Source: Faecalicatena orotica
GTDB lineage: Bacteria > Bacillota > Clostridia > Lachnospirales > Lachnospiraceae
Reading direction: 5' to 3'
Length of the DNA stretch: 64,000 nucleotides
Assembly (NCBI RefSeq): GCF_003149245.1
Contig: NZ_QGDL01000013.1
Coordinates: 1-64,000, forward strand
Each line of letters begins with the position of its first letter. Within the stretch, counting starts at the first letter, position 1. Shown in pieces: positions 53,823 through 62,884 of this stretch. The notes below the pieces were generated by a model. That model had not been told where the DNA came from, did not search any database, and saw only the letters and a program-made list of their open reading frames with translations. Position numbers and translations under genes: made by a program.

Positions 53823-54769
53823 TAGATGCGGATAATGTTTCTGCTAAATACATCAAGCCGATACTGGATGAGCTGTCTAAGTACGGAAATGTAACTTACA
53901 AGAGAATTTACGGGGACTGGACGAGTACGTACAGTTCGAGCTGGAAGGAGGAGCTTCTCCAGAATTCGATTACACCGATCCAGCAGTTTAGTTATACACA
54001 TGGGAAAAATGCTACAGACTCCGCGATGATTATAGATGCTATGGATATGCTGTACACGAGTGATTTGGAGGGATTCTGCCTTGTTTCCAGTGACAGCGAT
54101 TTTACAAAACTGGCCAGCCGCCTGCGTGAAAGCGGCAAGACCGTGATCGGTATGGGTGAGGATAAGACGCCGGCGCCGTTCCGTAAGGCATGTGATATCT
54201 TTACGGTGCTGGAGCTGCTGCTTGAGGATAACATGATCGAGAAGGAAGAGAAGCCTTGTGTCCATGCTACCGGAAAAGAAAACAAGAAGAGTAGTACAGA
54301 TGTAGTGTCCAAGGCACAGATAGAAGAAGCAGTCGTAAAGATTATCACAGAGAACCAGAATGATGATAAGGAGACCGGCCTGGGGGAAGTCGGAAGCCGT
54401 CTTGTAAAATTATACCCTGATTTTGATGTGCGCCGTTATGGTTACAGCCTCTTGTCAAAGTTTCTGGAAACATTTCCGAAGCTGAAGCTGAAACAGGATG
54501 GAACGCAGGTTACGGTGACGGTTTACGAAGATAAGAGCAAGAAAGAGATGTTGGAAGAGTATGTGATCATGCTCGTGCAGAATGCAGGGGCTCAGGGTGT
54601 TTCGCTAGGGACGCTCGGCAATAAGATCAGGAATCGTTTCGGTGACTTTAAGGTGAGAGATTATGGATATTCTCAGTTCAAGCAGTATATCCAGAGCTTC
54701 TCGGATATTCAGATCAGGGATGACGGAGAGCAGAACTGGGCGGTATACAGTAAGAGCGGTGAAAAATAG
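53798..54769 (+). CDS. NYN-domain putative RNase with two OST-HTH/LOTUS domains
   Basis: This 323-residue protein has an N-terminal NYN (PIN-like) domain with LLIDADNVS, KNATDSAMIIDAMDML and LVSSDSDFTKLA, the acidic residues of the metal site. Two OST-HTH/LOTUS domains follow (about 173-245 and 252-320; each has LVKLYPDFDVRRYGYSLLSKF-like motifs). NYN-LOTUS proteins bind and cleave RNA. The ATG at 53798 has GAGAGG upstream; the longer frame from 53765 has none. It overlaps yfcE by 25 bases. Confidence 0.88.
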   Translation: MENKYALLIDADNVSAKYIKPILDELSKYGNVTYKRIYGDWTSTYSSSWKEELLQNSITPIQQFSYTHGKNATDSAMIIDAMDMLYTSDLEGFCLVSSDSDFTKLASRLRESGKTVIGMGEDKTPAPFRKACDIFTVLELLLEDNMIEKEEKPCVHATGKENKKSSTDVVSKAQIEEAVVKIITENQNDDKETGLGEVGSRLVKLYPDFDVRRYGYSLLSKFLETFPKLKLKQDGTQVTVTVYEDKSKKEMLEEYVIMLVQNAGAQGVSLGTLGNKIRNRFGDFKVRDYGYSQFKQYIQSFSDIQIRDDGEQNWAVYSKSGEK

Positions 54770-54793
54770 TCAGAATTATCTGAAAACGGACCG

Positions 54794-54844
54794 CAAAAGG
54801 GTCAGACCCCTATGCAGATGACTGCATGGGGTCTGACCCTTTTG
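54794..54844. terminator. Bidirectional terminator built from the GGGTCAGACCC repeat
   Basis: CAAAAGGGTCAGACCCC and ATGCAG on the left pair with CTGCAT and GGGGTCTGACCCTTTTG on the right, with one bulge, around an ATGA loop. The stem is over 20 bp and ends in TTTT on one strand and AAAA on the other. It lies between the convergent NYN and aldehyde dehydrogenase genes. Confidence 0.82.
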
Positions 54845-54869
54845 ATCTTTGAAAGATCCATCCCACGGT

Positions 54870-56276
54870 TTATTTATCATAAATGGTTTTTATTTCCAGA
54901 AATTCCTCGTATCCTTCTATACCGCCTTCGCGTCCCAGTCCGGATTGTTTATATCCGCCGAACGGTGAGGCCTCATCCCACTGGCCTTCATTCACATACA
55001 CGGTTCCGGTTTTCATTTTTCTTGCCGTTTCATTGGCTTCTTTTTCCGGCCCGTATACTGCGCCGGCAAGTCCGTAGATGCTGTCATTTGCTATTTCAAT
55101 CGCTTCTTCTACTGTCTTGTAAGTCAGTACAACAAGAACTGGTCCAAAGATTTCTTCTCTGGCAATGACCATGTCCGGGGTTACATCACAGAAAATAACG
55201 GGTTTTACATTGTAGGAGCCATTATCTTCCGGTACTTCTCCTATTAAGAGGCGTGCGCCCTCGCTTATGCCTGTTTCGATATATTTCCGCACTCTGTCGA
55301 ACTGCTTTCTGGAAGCAAGGGGCCCGAGTGTCGTTTGTGGATTGTTAAGTGGGCCAAAATGATATTCCGCCGCTTTTCGTTTCAGGATTTCTTCTATTTT
55401 ACCAGTTTCATCTTCCGGTACGAGCATTCTTGTCAAGGCGTTGCAGGTCTGTCCCCCGTTGAGCATGACGGTTTCCAGAACCCCGTTTACCCCGTTCTCC
55501 CAGTCGCCGCCTTTCAAGAAGATGGCAGCGGATTTGCCGCCCAGCTCCAGAGCCAGTTTTTTGATGTTGCTGAGGCCTTTGATGGCAACAGCCCTTCCGG
55601 CATCGGTAGAACCTGTAAAGGAAATCATGTCTACGTCCGGGTGAGCGGCCAGTGCGTCACCCACTTCCCCGCCCCGTCCGGTTACGAGGTTGAATACACC
55701 GGCCGGGTAGCCGGCCTTGTGGATTTCTTCTGCAAGGATATAGGCGGTCATTGGTGTGAACTGGCTGGGCTTTAATACAACGCAGTTCCCGGCAAGCAGT
55801 GCAGGCACTACTTTCTTCTCAATCTGCTCCAGAGGGAAATTCCACGGAGTCAGTCCTCCGACTACCCCGACTGGTTCTCTTACAACAACAGAAGTCTGGC
55901 GGCGCTCCTCATACGGGAAGTTTTTCGCAACCTTAATATAATGTTTCGCCTCAAGGATAAACGGATCGGTATGAACTTCGGCGGACACCTTGTAAGGGGA
56001 GCCGAGTTCTTTTGTGATCGTTTCAATCAGGTCCTGCCTTCTGGATTCCAGACCGTTTACCACCTTTTCCATCAGGGCCGTCCGCTGTTCAAGCGGCGTA
56101 TACTGCCAGGTTTCAAAGGCAGCTCTGGCGGCCCTCACAGCCTTGTCAACATCGTCCTTGTTGCCACGCGGGACTTGGGCGAAGATTTCATGTGTGTCAG
56201 GGTTCTCAATGTCGATATACTCATGTCCTTCTGATTCAACCCATTCCCCGTTTATATACAATTTACGAATATCCAT
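54870..56276 (-). CDS. Aldehyde dehydrogenase, probably 2-oxoglutarate semialdehyde dehydrogenase
   Basis: This 468-residue protein is a full ALDH: a cofactor-binding half with TPWNFPLEQ and FTGSTDAGRA, catalytic Glu in LELGGKSA, and catalytic Cys in NGGQTCNALTR. In the oxidative hydroxyproline pathway an ALDH converts 2-oxoglutarate semialdehyde to 2-oxoglutarate, which fits the last step here. The longer frame to 56432 is rejected: AAGGAGG lies 10 bases before 56276. It is the last gene of the seven-gene operon. Confidence 0.9.
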   Translation of the reverse strand: MDIRKLYINGEWVESEGHEYIDIENPDTHEIFAQVPRGNKDDVDKAVRAARAAFETWQYTPLEQRTALMEKVVNGLESRRQDLIETITKELGSPYKVSAEVHTDPFILEAKHYIKVAKNFPYEERRQTSVVVREPVGVVGGLTPWNFPLEQIEKKVVPALLAGNCVVLKPSQFTPMTAYILAEEIHKAGYPAGVFNLVTGRGGEVGDALAAHPDVDMISFTGSTDAGRAVAIKGLSNIKKLALELGGKSAAIFLKGGDWENGVNGVLETVMLNGGQTCNALTRMLVPEDETGKIEEILKRKAAEYHFGPLNNPQTTLGPLASRKQFDRVRKYIETGISEGARLLIGEVPEDNGSYNVKPVIFCDVTPDMVIAREEIFGPVLVVLTYKTVEEAIEIANDSIYGLAGAVYGPEKEANETARKMKTGTVYVNEGQWDEASPFGGYKQSGLGREGGIEGYEEFLEIKTIYDK

Positions 56277-56340
56277 AAGTTTTATATCCTCCTTCATCTG
56301 AAAAAAATGTTGATTCCCGTTGCATCCCGGAATTTGTGTG

Positions 56341-57231
56341 CTACTGAATTTTTTCCGGGGCCATTGCTCTTTCCACGAAAGCTTTTTCTTCTTTGGTGAG
56401 TTCATAGCGTGGCTTTCTGACATATCCCCCATTCAATCCTTTGCAGCCGAGAAGATGTTTCAGGGCCTGAACCGGCTTCGGGAAGGATTCCAGAACATCC
56501 AGTGACGGAAGGATTCTTTTATAGATTTCTCTTCCTTTTTCCAGATCCTTTTCCTCGCACACTGCTTCATACAAATCCACACAATCCCTCGGAGCCACGT
56601 TTGCCAGCATACAGATCCAGCCGCAGGCGCCGGCAGCAAAACTTTCGAAGGCCAGGTTATCACAGCCACAGAATACGGAAGTTGTGTCCGGGGCATCATT
56701 CAGCACCTGGGTGAGCTTGTGCATATCACCGCTGGATTCTTTTACAATTGCGGCTCTGGGGTGTTTCAGAATCTCATTGTAAGTATCCTGCTCAAGCTCC
56801 ACACCTGCTGATCCCGGATTATTATAAACGACGATCGGAAAATCGGTTTCGTCCATCACATAGTGATAGAATTTCACGATTTCGTCCTGCGCCGGATGGC
56901 AGTAGAACGGAGAAAGCACCATCGCCGCATCGGCCCCACATGATTTGATATTCTGCACCAGTTTGACAACATCTTCAGGCCTTTCTCTGGAAGCCCCAAC
57001 AATGACGCTTACACGGCCGTTGATATAAGGAACAATCTCGCGTACATAGTTCATATGCTCTTCGTCGGAAATGCTCTGGTATTCTCCGGTAGCCCCGAGG
57101 ATGCAGACCCCGTGAACCCCGTTTTCAATCAGCCAGTCCAGATTCTTTTTGGACTGCTCCAGGTCAAACTCCCCGTTTTCCTTAAATGGTGTGACTGCTA
57201 CCGCATAGATTCCTTTAAACTTTTCATTCAT
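56341..57231 (-). CDS. DapA-family aldolase/deaminase, probable pyrroline-4-hydroxy-2-carboxylate deaminase
   Basis: This 296-residue protein is a DHDPS-superfamily TIM barrel: GATGEYQSIS near the N-terminus, the Tyr in VVYNNPG and the Schiff-base Lys in AIVKESSGD. Similar proteins act in lysine synthesis or on sialic acid and hydroxyproline intermediates. Its place between an amino-acid oxidase-like gene and an ALDH points to deamination of pyrroline-4-hydroxy-2-carboxylate, giving 2-oxoglutarate semialdehyde. Substrate is inferred from context. Confidence 0.85.
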   Translation of the reverse strand: MNEKFKGIYAVAVTPFKENGEFDLEQSKKNLDWLIENGVHGVCILGATGEYQSISDEEHMNYVREIVPYINGRVSVIVGASRERPEDVVKLVQNIKSCGADAAMVLSPFYCHPAQDEIVKFYHYVMDETDFPIVVYNNPGSAGVELEQDTYNEILKHPRAAIVKESSGDMHKLTQVLNDAPDTTSVFCGCDNLAFESFAAGACGWICMLANVAPRDCVDLYEAVCEEKDLEKGREIYKRILPSLDVLESFPKPVQALKHLLGCKGLNGGYVRKPRYELTKEEKAFVERAMAPEKIQ

Positions 57232-57264
57232 AGTGATATTTTCCTTCCTTTTATTCCTGCACTT

Positions 57265-58431
57265 TTAATTGCTAAATCTCTCGAAACTTAACGGAGAGAG
57301 GTCCATGAAAGTTTCCTCCCCTGCGATGATATCTGCCATACATTTTCCCGTAATAGGGGAGAGTCCGATGCCGTCCCCTTCGTGCCCTGCCGCAATATAA
57401 AATCCCGGGATTGCAGTGCCGGAAACGATGGGCATGTGGTCCGGGGTAAACGGGCGCAGGCCGCTGTATGCCCGGATTACCTTGATACCGGCGATGACAG
57501 GGAAGAAGCGGATTGCCCGCTCGGCCAGCGCCTGCATGACATCAATCTCACTGCGGATATCCTCCCCGACAAAACTTCTGGAGGAGCCGATCAGGAAGTT
57601 ATTGGATGCCGTCGGCTCGAAAACGAAGGCCACTTCATTTCGTTTTACCCGTTCGGATACCGGTCTTTCATAGTCTCCACTCTGGAATTTTGTCAGCATA
57701 TACCCGAACTCATGCACCTTTCTGCGCGCCACACGGAAGGTCTGCTCAGAAACGAGGATCTGTCCCTGCCTGGCACGGATCGGAATATCGAGTCCCGCCA
57801 TTTTGCCGATTAGCGGTGCACGCACGCCGCAGGCATTCACAACATTTTTAGCCAGAATGGTTCCGTTTTCACAGGAAATGGAAAAATAATTCTCTTCCTT
57901 TTTCAGGTCCACGACCGGGTTGTGCAGAGAGAGTACGGCACCCAGTCGTTCGGCCGCCAGTGCGAAGGCGTATGCCAGTCCGATGGGATATACGGAGCCG
58001 TCAGAGATGGTCTCCAGTCCGCCGTAAATATCTTTCGCGAGATAGGGTTCGTCTTCCAGCACTTCTTTGTGGTCCAGCATTCTCATCTCGATTCCGCATT
58101 GCTTCATATCGCTGCAGAATCGGGAGGCAATCTCGAATTCTTCTTCTGTTTCTGTCAGATAAAGACTTCCTTTTTGGGTCCATTCAATGTTATAATCCAG
58201 TTCCTTTTCGAGTCCGGGAAACATATCCTGGCTTGCTTTTGCGAACAAGGCATCGAAACCCGGCTGTTTATCACATACGAGAATATTTCCGTCACTTCTG
58301 CTGCTTGTGGAATCTGCAATATCACCCGCATCTATGAGGATGACATCCGCTCCTTTTTTGGCGTTGTAGTAAGCACATGAGGTTCCGATGGAACCGGCTC
58401 CGATCACAGCTATATCATATATCTGGCTCAT
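57265..58431 (-). CDS. D-amino-acid-oxidase-type FAD dehydrogenase subunit
   Basis: This 388-residue protein has an N-terminal FAD site (IAVIGAGSIGTSCAYYNAKKGADVILID) and the C-terminal DAO motif (GLRPFTPDHMPIVSG…AAGHEGDGIGLSPITGK). It resembles DadA, the sarcosine oxidase beta subunit and LhpB. With the three genes upstream it forms a multi-subunit dehydrogenase that would oxidise D-hydroxyproline or D-proline. One base separates it from the previous gene. Confidence 0.88.
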   Translation of the reverse strand: MSQIYDIAVIGAGSIGTSCAYYNAKKGADVILIDAGDIADSTSSRSDGNILVCDKQPGFDALFAKASQDMFPGLEKELDYNIEWTQKGSLYLTETEEEFEIASRFCSDMKQCGIEMRMLDHKEVLEDEPYLAKDIYGGLETISDGSVYPIGLAYAFALAAERLGAVLSLHNPVVDLKKEENYFSISCENGTILAKNVVNACGVRAPLIGKMAGLDIPIRARQGQILVSEQTFRVARRKVHEFGYMLTKFQSGDYERPVSERVKRNEVAFVFEPTASNNFLIGSSRSFVGEDIRSEIDVMQALAERAIRFFPVIAGIKVIRAYSGLRPFTPDHMPIVSGTAIPGFYIAAGHEGDGIGLSPITGKCMADIIAGEETFMDLSPLSFERFSN

Positions 58432-58432
58432 A

Positions 58433-59266
58433 TCACACCTCCTTCTTTGTCCCGGCCAGTTCCCCGAACGTGGTCGGCCTGACAGGCGGTCGGTCCGTAC
58501 TTCCGGTCAGGGTATCCGGAGCGCTGCCAAGTTCCTCGGCCAGAATGCGGCTGACAAGCTTTCCGCAGGTTCTGCCCTGGCAGAGTCCCATGCCGGCACG
58601 GCATCTTCTTTTTACTTCCGTGACAGTGGTCGCTTTCTTATTGCGGATCGCATCCCGGACTTCCCCGGCCGTGATCTCCTCACAGCGGCATACGATCACA
58701 TCATCGTCCAGTACGCCTTCCGGCTCCACATTTTCAAAGCCTTTCCCTGGTTCCGGCAGAACGAGCCTTCTCATGGTCCTGACGTCATCCACCTTATCCG
58801 TAGGGACTGCCAGCGTAATCACAGGAGTATGGTCATTTTTCTTTGGATTCATGACTCTTACCACCGTACCTTCACAGACATATTCACCGGCCCTGCTCAA
58901 AGCCTCTGCCTTGTCTCCTTTTTCCGGGAGAGGCAGGTATTCGAAAGGAAAACTAATTAGAGCCTCCGATTCGGAATAGGTCTTATCCACAACGAAAATA
59001 GCGAGTCCGGAGCAGGCTGCCACACAGGAGCCGCAGCCGGTACAGCTGTCCTCATCGATTCTTGGAGTATTGGTGATCGGGGTTCCGATTTTAATCGCAT
59101 GGAACGGACACGCCGCCTCACACGGATTACAGGGAATCTCCTGCACACATTCCGCAATTGCAACCGGGCCTCTGGCAAAACGTTCCTCACTCGGCCAGCC
59201 GTTTGCAGAGACGATTTCTTCTCTGGAAGGATAGCCGTCGTATATCAATCCTCTTTGTTTTTCCAT
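58433..59266 (-). CDS. Iron-sulfur subunit with two 4Fe-4S sites and a BFD-like [2Fe-2S] domain
   Basis: This 277-residue protein has two ferredoxin clusters (CNPCEAACPFHA and CTGCGSCVAACSG). A C-terminal BFD-like domain has CRCEEIT…CRAGMGLCQGRTC. This fits an electron-transfer subunit of the HcnB/sarcosine-oxidase-type dehydrogenases. Its ATG shares one base with the stop of the gene upstream (TAATG), so translation is coupled. Confidence 0.88.
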   Translation of the reverse strand: MEKQRGLIYDGYPSREEIVSANGWPSEERFARGPVAIAECVQEIPCNPCEAACPFHAIKIGTPITNTPRIDEDSCTGCGSCVAACSGLAIFVVDKTYSESEALISFPFEYLPLPEKGDKAEALSRAGEYVCEGTVVRVMNPKKNDHTPVITLAVPTDKVDDVRTMRRLVLPEPGKGFENVEPEGVLDDDVIVCRCEEITAGEVRDAIRNKKATTVTEVKRRCRAGMGLCQGRTCGKLVSRILAEELGSAPDTLTGSTDRPPVRPTTFGELAGTKKEV

Positions 59267-60351
59267 TACATGGTCACCCCCATTTCTATCACACGGTTTT
59301 TTGCATTCATGCGCCGCTCCCCGAAGGGTCCCTGGCGCAGGGATGCGAGCCGGTCTCTGATTTCCTCTTTTTTCTGTTCTGCATCTGCCCGGTTTAAATG
59401 CCCAAGTGCACAGGAGACGGATACTGCGGCAAGGCGTCCCTCGTCCATTGCGGTGCTGGCTTCTTCCACACCCGCCGTATCACCGGCCACGTAGATGCCC
59501 TCCACACTCGTTTCCATATCTGTATTATGGATGGGCATGAAACCGCCGAGCTCCGGAATAAAGCCATGCTTTACTCCCGCCATCTGTGCAAGTTCGCTTA
59601 AGGGCCTTAATCCCACTGCAACGCAGATGGTATCGACGTCAATCTTTCGTTCCGTACCTTTTAAAATCTGTCCGTTTTCGAATCGGGCTATGACGGCTTC
59701 CTCTACCCGGTCACTGCCTCTGGCCTCTGCTATTGTATGGCCTATGAAAAACGGTACTCCGGCTCTTTTTAACTTCGCTGCATGGACACCGTATGCACCG
59801 ATCCGCGGCATTCCTTCCACGATTCCCACAACATCTGCCCCTGCCTGCAGGAGCTGGTAGGCAACAATGACGCCTACATTGCCGGAGCCGATCATTAGAA
59901 TTCTTTTTCCGGGCAGCACCCGGTTTACATTTACCATTGTCTGGGCCGCGCCGGCACCCATGACTCCCGGGTAAGTCCATCCCGGAAAACGAAGCGGGTT
60001 TTCCGCACCACCGGTACAGATGAGAATACTCTGAGCCTCTACTGTTTCTGTGATGCCGTTTCGCAGCACAGCAACCCTTTTTCCTGCGAAAATGCCGATC
60101 ACCGAGCTCTCCAGCCAGACTTCAACGCCTAGCTCTTCGGTTTCTTTTAAGAGCTGCTTTCCGATTTCAAATCCGCGGATACCTGCGCTGTGCGCCTGTG
60201 ACCCGAAAAACTTATGGAGCTGTTTGAAAAACTGTCCTCCGGCGGTCCTGTTCTCATCGACCAGAAGGACTTGACATCCATTTTTCGTCGCTTCGATCGC
60301 TGCTGCAAGACCGGCCGGGCCGGCACCGATAATTACAACTTCTCTTTTCAT
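59266..60351 (-). CDS. FAD/NAD-binding oxidoreductase subunit
   Basis: This 361-residue protein has an FAD site (VVIIGAGPAGLAAAIEATKNG), a second Rossmann motif (RILMIGSGNVGVIVAYQLLQAG) and a C-terminal GIYVAGDTAG. It matches the HcnB/LhpE-type pyridine nucleotide oxidoreductase that moves electrons from the DAO-type subunit. GGGAGG precedes the ATG at 60351. A longer frame to 60465 lies within the 2Fe-2S gene and is rejected. Confidence 0.88.
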   Translation of the reverse strand: MKREVVIIGAGPAGLAAAIEATKNGCQVLLVDENRTAGGQFFKQLHKFFGSQAHSAGIRGFEIGKQLLKETEELGVEVWLESSVIGIFAGKRVAVLRNGITETVEAQSILICTGGAENPLRFPGWTYPGVMGAGAAQTMVNVNRVLPGKRILMIGSGNVGVIVAYQLLQAGADVVGIVEGMPRIGAYGVHAAKLKRAGVPFFIGHTIAEARGSDRVEEAVIARFENGQILKGTERKIDVDTICVAVGLRPLSELAQMAGVKHGFIPELGGFMPIHNTDMETSVEGIYVAGDTAGVEEASTAMDEGRLAAVSVSCALGHLNRADAEQKKEEIRDRLASLRQGPFGERRMNAKNRVIEMGVTM

Positions 60352-60668
60352 GGCTTCTTCCTCCCGTAACCTTCCTGTGTTTCGACGGTCATGCCATCCT
60401 CCACCGGAGTGATGCACGTCCTTACGTTTGCCTTGCCGTTTACCGTCATGACACAGTCCGTACACTGACCGATTCCGCAGAAAATACCGCGTGGTTTGTG
60501 CTCTTTTGCTGTATATCTGTGGATTTTAATCCCGTTTGCAAGCAGGACGGCCGCAATCATTTCGCCCTTCTTTGCCTGCATTACTTTTCCGTCCACGGTG
60601 ATCTCTACAAATTCTTCGCAATTATCTTCACCCAGTATGGGATGATTTTTTACCCGCATTTCATCCAT
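60348..60668 (-). CDS. 2Fe-2S ferredoxin-like small subunit
   Basis: This 106-residue protein has a plant-type [2Fe-2S] binding pattern (CGIGQCTDC…C) like the N-terminal domain of sarcosine oxidase alpha and HcnA/LhpF-type subunits. AGGAGG lies 7 bases before the ATG. Its stop overlaps the next start as ATGA. It completes the multi-subunit dehydrogenase. Confidence 0.88.
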   Translation of the reverse strand: MDEMRVKNHPILGEDNCEEFVEITVDGKVMQAKKGEMIAAVLLANGIKIHRYTAKEHKPRGIFCGIGQCTDCVMTVNGKANVRTCITPVEDGMTVETQEGYGRKKP

Positions 60669-60691
60669 TTCACTGCCTCCTGTTTTATGTT

Positions 60692-61699
60692 TTACGCCAG
60701 CTGGTATCCCATCGGGAAAATATCTTCCGGGTCCAGCATAAATGTGTGGATTCCTGTTATAAACGCCCGTCCCCTGACTTCAGGAAGGACTGCCGGCAGA
60801 CCGCCTACTTCAGCGTCATCAACATAGGTACATTCAAATCTTCCGCCGATGATGCTCTCATGGGTAAAAGACTCTCCCTTTTTGATTGCACCCTTCTTCG
60901 CCAGCACCGACAGTTTGGCGGATGTCCCGGTTCCGCACGGGGAGCGGTCGATGGCTCCGGGCGGGATTACAACGGCATTTCGGATGAGGTTCGGTTCGTC
61001 CTTGCTGTTTTCATAAAACTCTACGTGGGTCACATGATTTGCAAAAGGAATCTCAGGATGCACAACCCGGATCTGCTGGTTAATATAGCTTTTTAACAGA
61101 TTTCCGGTTTCAATAATTTTTCCGGAGTTCTTCGGTTCCAGAATCAATCCTGCAGAGGCAGCGGGCAGAATCGCATAAATATTGCCACCGTATGCAATAT
61201 CCAGTGTCAGCGGTCCGAATTCTTCCGTGTCAACGGTCACATTTTCTGCCATCACAAATGCCGGTGCATTTAAAAATGAAACGCTCCTGGCCTCCCCGTT
61301 TACAACTTCAATCTTGAGCCTGACAAGACCGGCGGCGGTGTCCAGAGTGACATATGTAAAGGGCTCCGTTACTTCAATCATTCCGGATTCAACGAGGGCG
61401 GTTCCGACACCGATCGTGTCATGGCCGCACATCGGCATCCAGCCGCCGACTTCAAAATAAAGCACCCCAATATCGGCTTCTTCGCGGCAGGGGGAAGTAA
61501 TGATCGTTCCGGACATGACTTCATTGCCTCTTGGCTCATACGTTAGAAGCTGCCTGACCCAGTCACCTTCCGTCCTCATATACTGAAGCTTCTCCAGCAT
61601 CGTATTACCCTTAATGTATGGAATCCCGCCCAATACATTTCTTGTCGGTTCTCCGCTGGTGTGAGTGTCAATCGTATGAAACGTCTTTTTAATTTTCAA
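60692..61699 (-). CDS. Proline racemase / hydroxyproline 2-epimerase family protein
   Basis: This 335-residue protein has HTSGEPTRNVLGG at the N-terminus. Both catalytic cysteines are present, in MCGHDTIG and SPCGTGTSA, so it is a racemase/epimerase and not the Thr-containing 3-hydroxyproline dehydratase. Context favours 4-hydroxyproline 2-epimerase. The start is TTG at 61699, 7 bases after AAGGAGG; this gives the usual length. It heads the seven-gene minus-strand operon. Confidence 0.9.
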   Translation of the reverse strand: MKIKKTFHTIDTHTSGEPTRNVLGGIPYIKGNTMLEKLQYMRTEGDWVRQLLTYEPRGNEVMSGTIITSPCREEADIGVLYFEVGGWMPMCGHDTIGVGTALVESGMIEVTEPFTYVTLDTAAGLVRLKIEVVNGEARSVSFLNAPAFVMAENVTVDTEEFGPLTLDIAYGGNIYAILPAASAGLILEPKNSGKIIETGNLLKSYINQQIRVVHPEIPFANHVTHVEFYENSKDEPNLIRNAVVIPPGAIDRSPCGTGTSAKLSVLAKKGAIKKGESFTHESIIGGRFECTYVDDAEVGGLPAVLPEVRGRAFITGIHTFMLDPEDIFPMGYQLA

Positions 61700-61722
61700 A
61701 AATTTTTCCTCCTTCACGAAAA

Positions 61723-61750
61723 TTTGTATACGATTCAATTATTTGTATAC
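61723..61750. promoter_or_regulatory. Twin TTTGTATAC boxes upstream of the hydroxyproline-type operon
   Basis: TTTGTATAC occurs at 61723..61731 and 61742..61750, 19 bases apart. GTATAC cores are typical of dimeric regulators. They lie 24-51 bases upstream of the racemase start and could be operator sites, perhaps of the XRE-cupin regulator or another regulator. Confidence 0.45.
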
Positions 61751-61925
61751 ATTTATACTGTTAACTTCATTCTATCATTCTTTCTGACAAAAACAAGTGG
61801 CGAATTTCATTTTTGTGAATTATTTTTGCTTGAATGTGAAAAAAATAACTTAAAATGTTGCTCGAAATGAAAAATAAGCAATAAAAGCATCATTATTGTG
61901 AAATATTTGTTTATGTAAATGAATT

Positions 61926-62180
61926 TACAAGCCTAGTAAGAGATATACCTAAATACTTAACGAGGTATTTTACGAGTTTAGTATTTATGGTATAATGCTC
62001 GCACTTGGCGAGGTATTTACGAGGCTAGTAAGAAATAAACCTAAATACTTAACGAGGTATTTCACGAGTTTAGTATTTATGGTATAATGCTCGCACTTGG
62101 CGAGGTATTTACGAGGCTAGTAAGACATACACCTAAATACTTAACGAGGTATTTCACGAGTTTAGTATTTATGGTACAAT
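61926..62180 (+). repeat. Tandem 92-bp promoter-bearing repeat (about 2.7 units)
   Basis: TATAAT at 61991, TATAAT at 62083 and TACAAT at 62175 are each exactly 92 bases apart. The sequence between them is nearly identical, and a partial unit covers 61926..61990. Each -10 is preceded 16 bases earlier by TTTACG or TTCACG. Each unit is built of two related halves with CTT--CGAGGTATTT-ACGAG--TAGTA. A single unit lies upstream of jetA. Three start sites may drive the XRE-cupin gene. Confidence 0.85.
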
Positions 62181-62269
62181 AGAAAAACCGGCAGGTCCCG
62201 GGGACGGATAAGATTTCACCTTCGGGACTGCCAAATACTGAGATTTCATCCAGAAAGGAGACTATCAAT

Positions 62270-62851
62270 ATGAGTCAGGCCGATACGATCGGAGAAAAAA
62301 TAAAAGCAATCCGCACCTCACAAAATCTGACATTAAAGCAGTTAAGTGAACTGACAGGATTGTCCACAGGCTTTCTGTCACAGCTGGAGAGGGGGCTGTC
62401 GTCCATTGCAGTGGACAGTCTCGAGGTGATAGCAAATGCCTTAAACGTAAACCTCGGTGTTTTTTTTGACAGCTATTCCGAAAAAAACGATGAACCTGTC
62501 ATGTACAGTTTTTCACAGCGCTATAACCAGACGGCGTCCAAGATTTTTCAGGCTGTCCTGAACCACGATGTGTCATCCTTTGCAATGCTGCCAAGACTCA
62601 CCCAGCTCATGCCCCAGGCCAATCTGGATGAAGAAGAGCTTGAGATGTATAACCATAAAGGCGAAGAATTCATCTATGTACTCGAAGGTACGGTCACACT
62701 CCTTTTAGACTCCCAGAGATACACATTAAATCCGGGCGACTGCGTACAGTTTTCATCCAATAAAGACCATAACTGGATGAACTGTACCAACAAGATAGTT
62801 AAACTATTAACTGTTAATATTCCGAGTCCTTTTTACGAAGAAAAAGAGTAA
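62270..62851 (+). CDS. XRE-cupin transcriptional regulator
   Basis: This 193-residue protein has an N-terminal XRE helix-turn-helix (about 7-62: LTLKQLSELTGLSTGFLSQLERG) and a C-terminal cupin barrel (about 118-185: EEFIYVLEGTVTLLLDSQRYTLNPGDCVQF). Such regulators sense small metabolites. It is divergent from the hydroxyproline-type operon and is likely its regulator, though not proven. AAAGGAG precedes the ATG. Confidence 0.9.
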   Translation: MSQADTIGEKIKAIRTSQNLTLKQLSELTGLSTGFLSQLERGLSSIAVDSLEVIANALNVNLGVFFDSYSEKNDEPVMYSFSQRYNQTASKIFQAVLNHDVSSFAMLPRLTQLMPQANLDEEELEMYNHKGEEFIYVLEGTVTLLLDSQRYTLNPGDCVQFSSNKDHNWMNCTNKIVKLLTVNIPSPFYEEKE

Positions 62852-62884
62852 AATTGTGCATATTGTACAAAAATAGCAGGAACA

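Noticed and set aside
56341-57231. Annotation as DapA of lysine synthesis
   Set aside because: The operon holds epimerase, dehydrogenase and aldehyde dehydrogenase genes; the superfamily includes deaminases of hydroxyproline breakdown.
61926-62180. Tandem repeats considered as a CRISPR array
   Set aside because: Whole 92-bp units are repeated with no unique spacers, each contains a promoter, and no cas genes are present.
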